Assembly: GCA_016212925.1 (NCBI GenBank)
Contig: JACRDF010000010.1
Coordinates: 62,001 to 126,000 of the forward strand
DNA length: 64,000 bases
Direction: 5' to 3'
DNA from: Desulfomonile tiedjei
GTDB lineage: Bacteria; Desulfobacterota; Desulfomonilia; Desulfomonilales; Desulfomonilaceae
Below the pieces are notes generated by a model, which worked only from the letters and a program-made list of their open reading frames with translations, did no database searches and had not been told where the DNA came from. Positions 43,629 through 51,943 of the stretch are shown one piece after another. Positions within the stretch are counted from its first letter, which is position 1; each line of letters starts with the position of its first letter. A program made the position numbers and the translations under genes.

Positions 43629-44186
43629 ATGTTGAGACTTCTATCCATAGTAATTCTCCTGCTCCTGATATGTCTGCCTGCAAGTGCTGACGATAAGCAG
43701 ATCCAAGAAATTCTCCAGCGCATAGACCTTTGGGTAGGCATATTGGAGTCTCGTGGGCCTGAGTATGTTTGGGGCGGGTCTGATCCTGATGTGTTGACCT
43801 ATGACGAACACAAGAAGGCGTGGCGTAAAGGGTTGGACTGTTCGGGTTCACTCCATTTTATCGCAAAGCACTCAGGTCTTGGCTATGTCAGGACTACGAG
43901 TCTCAAAATGTTCCTTGGAGCGTGGCCTGGATACAACCTTAATGACTGGCACGAGGCACGCTTTCCAGACCTGATATTTTTCACTCTAAGCGCTGACCGA
44001 CCGAGCGGGCACGTCGCTCTGATAAGAATCGTGGAGGGCGACAAGGGCTTGTGGATGAGTCATGCCTCAAGTGGAGAGAACAAGTTTATGAAGGTCTGTC
44101 TGAAAAAGGACTCCAAAATGCTGCACAAAATGTCCGGCGTAAGAGTGCTTGACCTTATGGCTGGCAAGATCGGGTGGTCAAAATGA
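43629..44186 (+). CDS. Exported NlpC/P60-type endolysin
   Basis: 185 residues from ATG at 43629. A signal peptide or signal-arrest segment (LRLLSIVILLLLICLPASA) leads to a papain-like NlpC/P60 domain: WGGSD..., KGLDCSGSLHF with nucleophile Cys71, and RPSGHVALI with His128. These enzymes cut peptide links in murein. It lies between the holin candidate and spanins. The stop codon sits inside a 10-bp hairpin. Confidence 0.85.
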   Translation: MLRLLSIVILLLLICLPASADDKQIQEILQRIDLWVGILESRGPEYVWGGSDPDVLTYDEHKKAWRKGLDCSGSLHFIAKHSGLGYVRTTSLKMFLGAWPGYNLNDWHEARFPDLIFFTLSADRPSGHVALIRIVEGDKGLWMSHASSGENKFMKVCLKKDSKMLHKMSGVRVLDLMAGKIGWSK

Positions 44187-44276
44187 CCACCCGAAAATCG
44201 GGGTGCAAAAGTTGCCCCCCGAAAATTGGAGAGGGTATATTTGCCCCAAGGTTCAAGAGGCACAATTTGCCTCTTG
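44171..44276 (+). repeat. Hairpin cluster after the endolysin
   Basis: Several inverted repeats in about 105 bases: CGGGTGGTCA (44171-44180) with TGACCACCCG (44184-44193); an alternative CCCGA/TCGGG pair at 44190-44202; GGGGTGC...GTTGCCCC around 44200-44218; and CAAGAGGCA (44254-44262) with TGCCTCTTG (44268-44276). Two CCCGAAAAT units 27-28 bases apart give a loose direct repeat. Could be a terminator array, an mRNA processing region, or iteron-like binding sites. Confidence 0.6.
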
Positions 44277-44390
44277 CTGCGCTCTGACCCTCTCAGGTAG
44301 TCTGCCTCTCCCAGGACCAGAAAGTCGCTCAGAATTGAAATGGCTCACTCACAGTTGATAATTTTCAGCTCTCAGAGATACTCATTCCAA

Positions 44391-44417
44391 GAGAGGTGGT
44401 GAAACGGTTTCACCACC
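44391..44417. repeat. Perfect palindrome, copy 2
   Basis: Identical over 27 bases to 9827-9853, with arms GGTGGTGAAAC and GTTTCACCACC around one G. It lies 20 bases before the i-spanin start and is followed by an AATTGAT box. Confidence 0.8.
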
Positions 44418-44436
44418 GCTGAATTGATACGAGGCC

Positions 44437-44748
44437 ATGATAGGTAAAATTGTCAGACTCTACCTTGCTCCTATAAAAGCATACCTGCTATTGGCTCTCT
44501 TTGTAGCCTTTGTGTCCTATGTTGGATACCTCAAGTACCAAATAGGCTCTTACGAACGCCAGGTCTCTGCCCTCACTGAACAGGTAAAGAAGTGCGAGGA
44601 CGACAGGGCCTACTGTGAAGAAGCTAACCAATTCTGCCAGGAAAATACCAAAACACTGATAAAGCACTATGAGTCCAGAAAACCACTTGATCTTAGAGAT
44701 GGTGAGATACGTCCCAATGAATTAAAGATCAGTCCCCGCGAAAAATGA
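44437..44748 (+). CDS. Inner-membrane spanin subunit (Rz-like)
   Basis: 103 residues. One N-terminal helix (about 14-32, LLLALFVAFVSYVGYLKY) then a periplasmic coiled coil (SYERQVSALTEQVKKCEDD). This is the i-spanin layout. The stop overlaps the next start by 4 bases, and the next protein is a lipoprotein, the usual two-component spanin pair that fuses inner and outer membranes at lysis. Confidence 0.85.
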   Translation: MIGKIVRLYLAPIKAYLLLALFVAFVSYVGYLKYQIGSYERQVSALTEQVKKCEDDRAYCEEANQFCQENTKTLIKHYESRKPLDLRDGEIRPNELKISPREK

Positions 44749-45116
44749 AGCACGCCATTATTCTATTGCTATCTCTCCTGCTCCTTGCCTCCTGCGCCAC
44801 AAGAACTGAGATCGTTCGTGGTGCCAGAATTACGCTGCCTCAGTTGCCCCAGAGGGTTGATATTGAGCAGCAGGGACAACACAAAGACAAAGACACGATC
44901 TATCTGAGTCCACCCACTGAGTTGAAGCCTGACCAGAACTGGAGAGCGCCGTCTGAGGGCGCGGTGGTGTGGAAGAATAAAGACTTGAGAGGAATCCTCT
45001 ATGGTCTCAGGGAGTGGCAGCGATGGGGCTTGGATACGAGAGACATTGTGGAACAGCACAATAAAATAATGGACAAGACGACTCAGGCAGCAAAGCCGTG
45101 GTACAAGTTGTGGTGA
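44745..45116 (+). CDS. Outer-membrane spanin lipoprotein (Rz1-like)
   Basis: 123 residues. The signal ends in LLASC with the lipidated Cys at residue 17. The mature chain is long for an o-spanin (106 residues) and Pro/Gln/Lys-rich at first (LPQLPQRVDIEQQGQHKDK), as in o-spanins that contact the i-spanin in the periplasm. Presence of this gene shows that the host has an outer membrane. Confidence 0.85.
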   Translation: MKHAIILLLSLLLLASCATRTEIVRGARITLPQLPQRVDIEQQGQHKDKDTIYLSPPTELKPDQNWRAPSEGAVVWKNKDLRGILYGLREWQRWGLDTRDIVEQHNKIMDKTTQAAKPWYKLW

Positions 45117-45122
45117 CCCAAT

Positions 45123-45140
45123 TGTGGAAAATTTACCACA
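45123..45140. repeat. Small inverted repeat between spanins and next gene
   Basis: TGTGG and CCACA around AAAATTTA. The same TGTGG core forms arms of other hairpins in this window (16753-16772, with TTGTGGCA). Confidence 0.3.
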
Positions 45141-45161
45141 TTTGGAAAGTGTAAATACTTA

Positions 45162-45476
45162 ATGGCATACCAATCACGTGGGTGGCAAATTTATTTCTCT
45201 GAACCTCCTGAAGACCCTGAGGACATGCTGGAAACTGTGGAGGAGCATTTTGGACGACTCCGGTGTGGATACGCTCTGAATAACCTCCTGAACTATATTG
45301 AGGGTCAAGAGGGACTCAAGCTATCACGTCCCTTAGACGAAGAGGAACTTACAGAGGTATTGAATCTCCTCTATTACAGTGTCTATCTGGCCCCCCAAGA
45401 CGAACTGACCCAATTCTCACAGTCAATAACAGAGGAGTTTGAGTGTGATGAGGACGAGGCTATAGCTAATGCTTGA
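45162..45476 (+). CDS. Small acidic phage protein
   Basis: 104 residues, strongly acidic (EPPEDPEDMLETVEEHFG and EEFECDEDEAIANA), helical, with no membrane segment. Overlaps the next gene by 8 bases. Could be a DNA mimic or a partner of the next protein; family unknown. Confidence 0.6.
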   Translation: MAYQSRGWQIYFSEPPEDPEDMLETVEEHFGRLRCGYALNNLLNYIEGQEGLKLSRPLDEEELTEVLNLLYYSVYLAPQDELTQFSQSITEEFECDEDEAIANA

Positions 45477-46137
45477 AATTGATGACTACAAAAACTTGCT
45501 GACCCTATTACAAGGAAAGCCTCCATTGTGGAGTATCCGGTCTCTTAACCGCTGTGTCTCAGAGAATTTAGTAACACAGGATGGTTCACTCACCAGAGCA
45601 GGGACACGCAAGGCAGAGAAACTATCCAGAGGTGTTGAGGCCCTCAAAATAGGTGTGCCTCTTGACTACAGGACTGCAAATCACGCCGAAAGGCTTAACG
45701 CCTCAGGCCCGTGGTACAAGTCGGCACTCTTAGACAAGGATGTTTTCTATAACTCACACGTCCTGATAAGCGCGTATGGACTCACCGGCCTTTCTTACAC
45801 CAAGACAGAGATTCCTCCAGACTTGAAATGGGAATGGCAAGGCGTTCTGAAAAGCACAGTGTGGCGCAAGTTGGAGCCTTATGCTGTTCAGATCGATCAA
45901 TTTGCCGGTCACGAATTAGTATGTCTCAGGTCGTTATTTGACCCCAAGAAACTCAGGATTCAAAGCGTCTATTATGACTTTGTAGTGTCGAGGTGGAAGG
46001 AGGCGTCCTTCTGGTATAGACCCGAATACAAAGACCCTGTCGTAGCAATAAAGATCAAACCAGGTGGTATTAAGAATAGTATCGCAATGCTGATAATGCC
46101 AGTCAAGTTGGACCTGCCATTTCCTGAAACAGCGTAA
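45469..46137 (+). CDS. Hypothetical phage protein before the portal gene
   Basis: 222 residues with a helical start (LEIDDYKNLLTLLQG) and an HTH-like section (WSIRSLNRCVSENLVTQDGS), then a beta region. Upstream overlap suggests co-translation with the acidic protein. Not a recognised terminase: no Walker motifs are seen. Confidence 0.6.
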   Translation: MLEIDDYKNLLTLLQGKPPLWSIRSLNRCVSENLVTQDGSLTRAGTRKAEKLSRGVEALKIGVPLDYRTANHAERLNASGPWYKSALLDKDVFYNSHVLISAYGLTGLSYTKTEIPPDLKWEWQGVLKSTVWRKLEPYAVQIDQFAGHELVCLRSLFDPKKLRIQSVYYDFVVSRWKEASFWYRPEYKDPVVAIKIKPGGIKNSIAMLIMPVKLDLPFPETA

Positions 46138-46145
46138 AAACACGT

Positions 46146-46159
46146 CCTGTCTTTCTTAT
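46146..46159 (+). promoter_or_regulatory. 14-base motif, copy 2
   Basis: CCTGTCTTTCTTAT, identical to 36496-36509, 32 bases before the portal ATG at 46191. Possible phage late promoter element. Confidence 0.4.
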
Positions 46160-46190
46160 TGAAATTGTTTATCCCTCCAAGGAAATTAGT

Positions 46191-47933
46191 ATGCCTAAAG
46201 CAAGTGCAAAGCACAAATTAATACAGGTACAACCTAAAGAAGATCCCTACAGACACCGCCCCGCACAGCGCAGGGGACAATATACCAGCAAGCAAGATGC
46301 TGTCCTTCCCCGTAAAGGTAGCGATGAGGACGAGGATCAGTTCGCCTCCTTATATGCAAACTCTGGTCTATTGGAGCCTCCTTACGCGTTTCCAGACCTC
46401 TGGCTCACCTATGAGCAGTGTGACGTCCTGTGGGCTTGTATAGATGCTGTTGTTACAAACTGTGAGAGGCAACACGAGTTTGAGTTTGCAGGCGATGATA
46501 CTCAGGAGAGAGACACAGGCGAGGCAAAAGCACAATGGATAATGCTACGAGACTTTTTCAGCCGGGTCAATGAACATGACTCTTGGCTGGCGTTACGCAA
46601 GAAACTGAGGAGAGATGTTGAGGTCACGGGTAATGCCTTTGTAGAGATCATACGAAATAAAGCTGGACAGGTGGAGCGTCTCTACTATCTGCCATCCACT
46701 TATGTCAGGGTTACACGGCTCGACGATCAAGAGACCCCGATCACTGAACAGATTCCCCGAAATGGCAAGATAATTACCATTCAGACGGCCAAGAAGTTTA
46801 GACGATTCGCAAGGCTTGTGGGGGCCTCAAAGACTAAACTTGTTTGGTTCAAGGAATTTGGAGATCCAAGGACTTTAGACGCCACAACGGGAAGATACAC
46901 CAATAAGCCCAAAGAAAGAGCCACTGAAATATGGTGGTTCAGACAAACCTTTGCAGGCAATACATACGGGATACCGCGGTGGGTCAGTGCAATCACAGAC
47001 GTTAAAGGTAGGTATTTAGCGAGGTGGAAAAATTATGATGGCCTGGAACAAGGAATACCGCCGTTTCTGATCTTGCTTAAAGGTGGCAAGCTGACAGAGG
47101 GTACGCGCCGGCACATTAGCAAGATTCTTGAGGAGTGGCGTGATCCTGCCTGCTTTAACGAACCTGCAATAGTGCAGATAGAACCTGAACTATACAACCT
47201 TGACCTCAACACAGGTAGTTCAAAAGCAGGCACCAACGCTGAAGTCATCAAAATGAGAGACGACCGGACTGAAGAATACATGTTCGCCGGTTATCTCAAA
47301 CACACCGAAGACGCTATCAGAAAGGTTTATAGACTGCCTCCAATTTTCATAGGAAGTTCGAGCGATTATACGTATGCCACGTCGTATGCAAGTCTCGAAG
47401 TAGCCGAGACACAAGTCTTTGACCCCATCAGAAAAGAGTTTGACGAGAAGGTCAACGTAGAGTTTCTGCAAAACGAATTTGGTGTCCGGCTCTGGAGATT
47501 CAAGACTCGTGGCGCTCAAATAGGCGACAAAGAGACTTTTTACAAGAGTGCAGGCATGTGGGCCAGAACAGGAGGCCCAAGCCTGAACCACTTGATCCAG
47601 TTGGGTAACGAAGCCTTCGGGACCGATTGGTCTCCATATGAAGGCGCGTTGTATAACAAGATACCTCTCGCTGTTCTTATGGCTCTTGTACGCGACGGCC
47701 GTGTCACTGTGGACGACGCCGGTGATCTACAAGTCGTACCACCTGAGCAGATCCAACAAACCACGCAAAAAGACGATCATGGCGAGATCGCCAATGATTC
47801 TCCAATGCCTACAGTTGATATGTCCAGTGCCGGTGACGATGCCAAAACCCTAATTGATGTCCTGACCAGAATTGAAGACCGCGGTCACAATTACGAACCA
47901 CCAGAAATAGATGAGACAGATTATACGCTCTAA
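46191..47933 (+). CDS. Phage portal protein (PBSX-type)
   Basis: 580 residues. The portal ring threads DNA into the head. Family features: DEDQFASLYANSGL, WACIDAVVTNCERQ, EVTGNAFVEIIRNKAGQVERLYYLPSTYVRV, IWWFRQTFAGNTYGIPRW, and KHTEDAIRKVYRLPPIFIG before a helical tail. Length and motif order fit PBSX-family portals. Unusually it lies after the lysis genes rather than before the capsid gene. AAGGAAATT precedes ATG. Confidence 0.88.
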   Translation: MPKASAKHKLIQVQPKEDPYRHRPAQRRGQYTSKQDAVLPRKGSDEDEDQFASLYANSGLLEPPYAFPDLWLTYEQCDVLWACIDAVVTNCERQHEFEFAGDDTQERDTGEAKAQWIMLRDFFSRVNEHDSWLALRKKLRRDVEVTGNAFVEIIRNKAGQVERLYYLPSTYVRVTRLDDQETPITEQIPRNGKIITIQTAKKFRRFARLVGASKTKLVWFKEFGDPRTLDATTGRYTNKPKERATEIWWFRQTFAGNTYGIPRWVSAITDVKGRYLARWKNYDGLEQGIPPFLILLKGGKLTEGTRRHISKILEEWRDPACFNEPAIVQIEPELYNLDLNTGSSKAGTNAEVIKMRDDRTEEYMFAGYLKHTEDAIRKVYRLPPIFIGSSSDYTYATSYASLEVAETQVFDPIRKEFDEKVNVEFLQNEFGVRLWRFKTRGAQIGDKETFYKSAGMWARTGGPSLNHLIQLGNEAFGTDWSPYEGALYNKIPLAVLMALVRDGRVTVDDAGDLQVVPPEQIQQTTQKDDHGEIANDSPMPTVDMSSAGDDAKTLIDVLTRIEDRGHNYEPPEIDETDYTL

Positions 47934-48768
47934 AGCAGACATACCCCCCTGGCATAAAAACAGTCTCCAACTCCAACACCTCCTGAGGGGTGCATGGGAC
48001 GAGGTGTCTGGTGAGTGGGCCGAAGAGCTACGCCAGGCGTTTCTTGACCTGGATGAAACGAGGATCGAAAGCCTCCTAGCCACAGTTGATGAACTTGGGC
48101 CACAAGTCTCTGAGGCTATTGGGGACAAGGCAGAGGCAATCCTTGTCAACGTCCAACAGAATGCCCACGCCTTCTGGATGCTTCACGCGCAAGAGATTCT
48201 TAGGCCGGGGGATGTAAAGGATTATGACAAGGACTATCAGCGTTATCTGGCACAGGTTCAAGCCCGGCAGGTCAAGAATTTCGTTGAGACCCATCCCAAC
48301 AGGATTCTCAACCCTGAGATACAGAGGCAGTTGCAATACCTGCAAGAGTCCAGGCTCACACGCTCGATAGATCTCCAATATCTGAATGAACGTCTTACAA
48401 GGATGCTTAAACAGGAGCGTTACTGGGAGGGCATGTCAGATGTTCACGTCGCTCGTTTTTGGCACGCTGATGGAATCCTGTTAGGCCACGAGAATGGCGT
48501 TAAGGTAGGAATAATTACAGGACCTGACGACAAGCGCGCTTGTCCTGTCTGTATCAGAATGCTTGGCACTCACGTCTATTTTGACAGGGCGAAGGAAAAG
48601 ATAGAGAGAGACCTGAAGATCGAAGACCCTGGCGAGTATGTAGCGGCGTGGAAATTTCCTAGAATACCTGACATAGACAACATCAGCAGAGAGGCTGTTG
48701 AAAAGCAGGGGTTCCTCCCGCCCTTCCATTCACGCTGTCGTCATGGCGTCTCATGGTTCCACAAATAG
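47911..48768 (+). CDS. Phage minor head protein (Mu gpF/SPP1 gp7-like)
   Basis: 285 residues. The C-terminal part has the family signature: GPDDKRACPVCIRMLGTHVYFDRA, then FLPPFHSRCRHGVSWF, in which Cys and His could bind zinc. The N-terminal part is helical with LTRSIDLQYLNERLTRML. These proteins sit inside the head and may be injected or used in head assembly. It overlaps the portal gene by 23 bases. The protease gene that usually follows is at 18604 instead. Confidence 0.85.
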   Translation: MRQIIRSKADIPPWHKNSLQLQHLLRGAWDEVSGEWAEELRQAFLDLDETRIESLLATVDELGPQVSEAIGDKAEAILVNVQQNAHAFWMLHAQEILRPGDVKDYDKDYQRYLAQVQARQVKNFVETHPNRILNPEIQRQLQYLQESRLTRSIDLQYLNERLTRMLKQERYWEGMSDVHVARFWHADGILLGHENGVKVGIITGPDDKRACPVCIRMLGTHVYFDRAKEKIERDLKIEDPGEYVAAWKFPRIPDIDNISREAVEKQGFLPPFHSRCRHGVSWFHK

Positions 48769-48905
48769 CCGTCTGTGCTTAGACTCGGCAAATTTTCAGC
48801 GACTTTCGATGCCTGGACTACCTCAGTATCACCCCAGAGAGAAATCGTCTCTATGACGAAATAGTCTAAGTCAAAGCCGCTACCAGAAAGCATTTCGTAC
48901 ATGCC

Positions 48906-49943
48906 TCAACCAAGTCCTTTTAGCTTTCTATCCAGACTGAACCTGCCCCGCTCATAACGTTCACAAAGCACCTGAATAGCCTCGCCCTTTTTCATCCCAC
49001 CGGCGCGCAGCTCCAAATAGTCCACGTAGAAACGCGCCTCTTCGTCTGGGTCCCATCTCTGCCCTTGTTTGGCTGGTTTGATAACTTGGACCTGTTTGAG
49101 GTTAGGCAGATCCCACCCAAGTTTCTTTTCGTTCAGAGCCTTGCCCTCACCGGCCAGGTGTGTGTGCCAGATATTTGCATTGACCTCAAAGCCTATAAAC
49201 CTGCGTCCCAAAGCAAGTGCCTCATAAGCAGTGGTGTAGTTGCCGCAGAATGGATCGAGCACAATCTCTCCGATCTTGGTCAAATAGAGGAGGAGTTTCC
49301 TGAGCAGCGCGTTAGGCAGCTTGTTCTCATTCTTTTCCTCTTCAGGTCTATACTCCACAGGTATGTCTGTCCATACGCTGCATAAGTCCCGATAGAGCAA
49401 GGAGAGGCCATGCTCGTCCTTTTCCTGTGGGCCAAACCTGCAATGAGTGTTAAAAGTCGGCTTGTCGGTCTTGGAGAACCAGAGGACGTGATAATGCTCA
49501 GTCCTGAAGTGTCGTGTGGTGGGCATACCAAAGACTCGCTTGAAAATGATATGGTTGATCGTCTTCAGTTTGAGTTCCTCGGCCACGACAAGGGTGTGGA
49601 CAAGCGGGGTACGACCGTTGACGACAACAAGGCTGCCCCTGGGTCTGAGAATACGGCAGACCTCAGTCATCCATTGGCGAGTAAATTCGTGGTACTCAGC
49701 AGGATCAGTGGGAGCCTCGCAGTAACCATCGACCACGTGCTGAGAATTACGGTTATGGGCCTTTCTCAGTTTGGTCTCGCGGATACCAAAGGGGGGATCT
49801 GTAATGCAGTTATCTATGGACTCGTCATCATACCAACGCATTCCGAGGCGGCAGTCAATACCGTGGAAGGCCGCAGTCCTCGGGTACAGAATTGAGCCTG
49901 AATAGGTGTCGTAGCTGTCTTTTTGTGCTTGTGCTGCTTGCAA
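48906..49943 (-). CDS. Orphan DNA methyltransferase (beta class, N4/N6)
   Basis: 345 residues from TTG at 49943 (GGAGGA 7 bases upstream). NCITDPPFGIRE is the catalytic motif IV, and VLDPFCGNYTT further along is motif I, so the order is that of beta-class enzymes; motif I ends NYTT instead of the usual SGTT. No restriction enzyme gene adjoins, as usual for phage protection methyltransferases. It is on the strand opposite to the head and tail genes, with the next three genes. Confidence 0.85.
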   Translation of the reverse strand: MQAAQAQKDSYDTYSGSILYPRTAAFHGIDCRLGMRWYDDESIDNCITDPPFGIRETKLRKAHNRNSQHVVDGYCEAPTDPAEYHEFTRQWMTEVCRILRPRGSLVVVNGRTPLVHTLVVAEELKLKTINHIIFKRVFGMPTTRHFRTEHYHVLWFSKTDKPTFNTHCRFGPQEKDEHGLSLLYRDLCSVWTDIPVEYRPEEEKNENKLPNALLRKLLLYLTKIGEIVLDPFCGNYTTAYEALALGRRFIGFEVNANIWHTHLAGEGKALNEKKLGWDLPNLKQVQVIKPAKQGQRWDPDEEARFYVDYLELRAGGMKKGEAIQVLCERYERGRFSLDRKLKGLG

Positions 49944-49962
49944 CTCTAAATCCTCCTTGTTC

Positions 49963-50742
49963 TTACTTAATGCCTTTCCTCAGTTCACTGGCTTGATACG
50001 GGTCTTCATCCACTGTGCAAAACCAGAAGTGTTCCTTAATACCAAATACGTCCAGGAGTGCCTCAACTGCTGCCTTGTTTCCCTCTGGATCAAAAATGTT
50101 GTGTTCCTGAATTAGATTGAACCGCTTTTCAACCCCGTCGATGATGCTGGACGGCAGATTGGATTGGCACACCTGGAGATACCGGTCAAAAACAGGTATC
50201 TGATCATGTTCAATGGTCATATATTCCAGAGCAAGCCGCCTGTGTAGAACCTCGTATATTACATCCCAGGAGTTTGAAACGTAAACCCCGCCCCTGGCTC
50301 TGACACTGATAGCCTCCTGCATTCTCTTGATAAGTTTTGGCATCCAGGGATGAAAACCGTCTCTCTTTATTAGCGTATCAACAGCAATGTCCATAACCAT
50401 ATCGAGGCATCCTTGACCCAACTCTTTCATGCGGGGAGAAATCGATGCATTCCAATTCATCAAGTAAAACCCGTCTCGGAACCACAAATAGCCGTGTCCA
50501 ACCTCATGGGCAAGCATTGGTTGAATGGTCTTTCTATCCTGCTGAGTCGGGTCATAGGAAACTGTCGCTATTCTCGGATTGCAGGTAATATCCACGCATG
50601 CGAATATTCCCGAGCCTGCTTGCATTCCTGCCCGACCGGCCCATAAGTCCTTGCGCCTGAATAAAACCTTGCAACCCGTTTCCTGTTCTAGCGATCGAGC
50701 GTATGCTCTAACTTGTGGCCCAATGTCTTTGTTGATCGTCAT
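49963..50742 (-). CDS. Metallopeptidase-like protein (HEVGH)
   Basis: 259 residues. AHEVGHGYLW carries the HExxH zinc motif in a helix, preceded by PRIATVSYDP and followed by acidic MDIAVDTLIKRD. This recalls the IrrE/ImmA and VWA-linked peptidase families. It may cleave a repressor or virion protein during the phage cycle. 19 bases from the methyltransferase start. Confidence 0.65.
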   Translation of the reverse strand: MTINKDIGPQVRAYARSLEQETGCKVLFRRKDLWAGRAGMQAGSGIFACVDITCNPRIATVSYDPTQQDRKTIQPMLAHEVGHGYLWFRDGFYLMNWNASISPRMKELGQGCLDMVMDIAVDTLIKRDGFHPWMPKLIKRMQEAISVRARGGVYVSNSWDVIYEVLHRRLALEYMTIEHDQIPVFDRYLQVCQSNLPSSIIDGVEKRFNLIQEHNIFDPEGNKAAVEALLDVFGIKEHFWFCTVDEDPYQASELRKGIK

Positions 50743-50832
50743 GGCTATCGCAGCCTCCTTTTCACCATAAGTGTTTCGACTCTAAGCCGCTCCTGTCTGA
50801 GATATTCCCAAGCAGGAGCAGGGCCGGAACCG

Positions 50833-51309
50833 TTAATAGCCGCGCTGATAACCCTCAGGGTATTCCTTTATCTTGCCCTGGTCGTACATCCGCTTAACCA
50901 GTATGTGGGTGCAATGATCTGCCACGACAATGGAGGATGACAAAGCAACCATCCCGACAATCTCTTTCATTGTGAAAGCCCCATCCAGGACAAATTGCGT
51001 GAGAGGAGTCTCCGTCTCCAGGTATTCTATAGCCTCCTTGATCCTCCGTTCCTCTCCGGCGTTTAATGGAGTCCCTCCTACACCAGAGGGTCCCTCCTCA
51101 AATCCTTCTGGAGCCGTTGGCAACTGCCCCTTGTCAATCAAATCCTGGACCAGCAGATGGATAAGGTGCCAATTGACGTCAGCCATGCCGTCCATTGAAA
51201 TCTCACCGGCAAAGAAAGGCATGTCCAAGTGGGGATTCTGAACGATCAAGTCTTCCAGCTCTCCCCTGAATACCTCCAGTGCTGCGTTGACCCTTGCTTG
51301 TTTGTTCAT
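50833..51309 (-). CDS. Hypothetical phage early-region protein
   Basis: 158 residues, mostly helical and acidic, with an NPHLDMPFFAGEISMDG segment and a Gly/Pro-rich linker (EEGPSGVGGTPLNAGE). The start ATG follows GGAGG. No family recognised. Second gene of the minus-strand early group. Confidence 0.6.
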   Translation of the reverse strand: MNKQARVNAALEVFRGELEDLIVQNPHLDMPFFAGEISMDGMADVNWHLIHLLVQDLIDKGQLPTAPEGFEEGPSGVGGTPLNAGEERRIKEAIEYLETETPLTQFVLDGAFTMKEIVGMVALSSSIVVADHCTHILVKRMYDQGKIKEYPEGYQRGY

Positions 51310-51427
51310 TTCTTAACCTCCTTAGAGTGAAAACAGTGCGGAGGGGTCAAAAGGGGAGGATGAAAGCAGAGACCCCACCGCAAACTGGTTATGCCGAACC
51401 CTGCCGAGTAAGGCGTGCCCCTTTACC

Positions 51428-51757
51428 TTATTTCTTCAGGTAGCACTGGTAATGCCCCTTGCCACCTTCTTCCCTCATTTCAAGCTTTCCTTGGGCTACT
51501 AAGTTATTAGCGACATTGCAGAGGATAAAGCACATTATCGTCTTGCAAGCATCTGTTTTGAGCAATTCGTCAACATCAAGAGGTTTTTCAGGATCATCGT
51601 CCAGGTACACTCTGATGAGTTGAGCCACGTCGTCCACAAGGCCCGAAATGAATTTATCGGTGACAAGGGTTGCGAGTAATGCTAGGGCTTTTTGACCTGC
51701 CGGGGTCTCAGACAGTACTTCGATCTCCTCGTCCGTTAGTTTCTCACGCTTGACCAT
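51428..51757 (-). CDS. Small helical phage early protein
   Basis: 109 residues, helical, with LTDEEIEVLSETPAGQKALALLATL at the start and a lysine-rich end. Promoter-like TTGACA lies upstream. No family recognised; perhaps regulatory. First gene of the minus-strand operon. Confidence 0.6.
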   Translation of the reverse strand: MVKREKLTDEEIEVLSETPAGQKALALLATLVTDKFISGLVDDVAQLIRVYLDDDPEKPLDVDELLKTDACKTIMCFILCNVANNLVAQGKLEMREEGGKGHYQCYLKK

Positions 51758-51810
51758 TTGATGCCTCCCATAACCTCAAGATATGTTACATTCTCCTTGA
51801 GATACTAGAG

Positions 51811-51837
51811 ATATCATAATTACTTCATACTTGTCAA
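51811..51837 (-). promoter_or_regulatory. Promoter-like region of the minus-strand early genes
   Basis: On the minus strand TTGACA (complement of 51832-51837) is followed by an AT-rich segment with ATATCT about 17 bases on. Near-by CTCAAG/CTTGAG inverted pair (51778-51810) may be an operator. The -10 is a poor match. Confidence 0.35.
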
Positions 51838-51943
51838 GTAAATAATCGTGTGCTTACCACAAAAGGCCTCTTAATACTCTTTAAGCCCCTGTAAGTACTC
51901 CTAGCACTGATTGCGCGTTTTCACGCTCTGGAACCTGATAATT

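Larger units (their letters stand above)
8841..51757. mobile_element. Siphovirus-like prophage with recombinase and cargo (limits approximate)
   Basis: Structural phage genes run from 18604 to 48768 and opposite-strand phage-type genes reach 51757. The serine recombinase at 8841 and a palindrome shared between 9.8 and 44.4 kb suggest the element begins near 8.7 kb and includes the intervening cargo. Gene content is that of a long non-contractile-tailed phage of the PBSX/SPP1 type of head (XkdF-like protease, PBSX-type portal, gp7/gpF-type minor head). No large terminase was found and no direct repeats marking attachment sites could be picked out by eye, so the ends are estimates. Confidence 0.6.

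Noticed and set aside
44171-44276. CRISPR array from the regular spacing of CCCGAAAAT
   Set aside because: Only two units, spacer much shorter than normal and no cas genes; better explained as hairpins.
44254-44276. Sigma-54 promoter (GGCAC...TTGC)
   Set aside because: Distance between the GG and GC elements is 8 rather than 10 bases, so the spacing is wrong.
45469-46137. Candidate large terminase before the portal gene
   Set aside because: Only 222 residues with no Walker A/B or nuclease Asp pattern; position alone is insufficient.
48769-48905. tRNA-like or attachment sequence in the gap after the minor head gene
   Set aside because: Only a short GAGA/TCTC pairing; no cloverleaf or T-loop motif.
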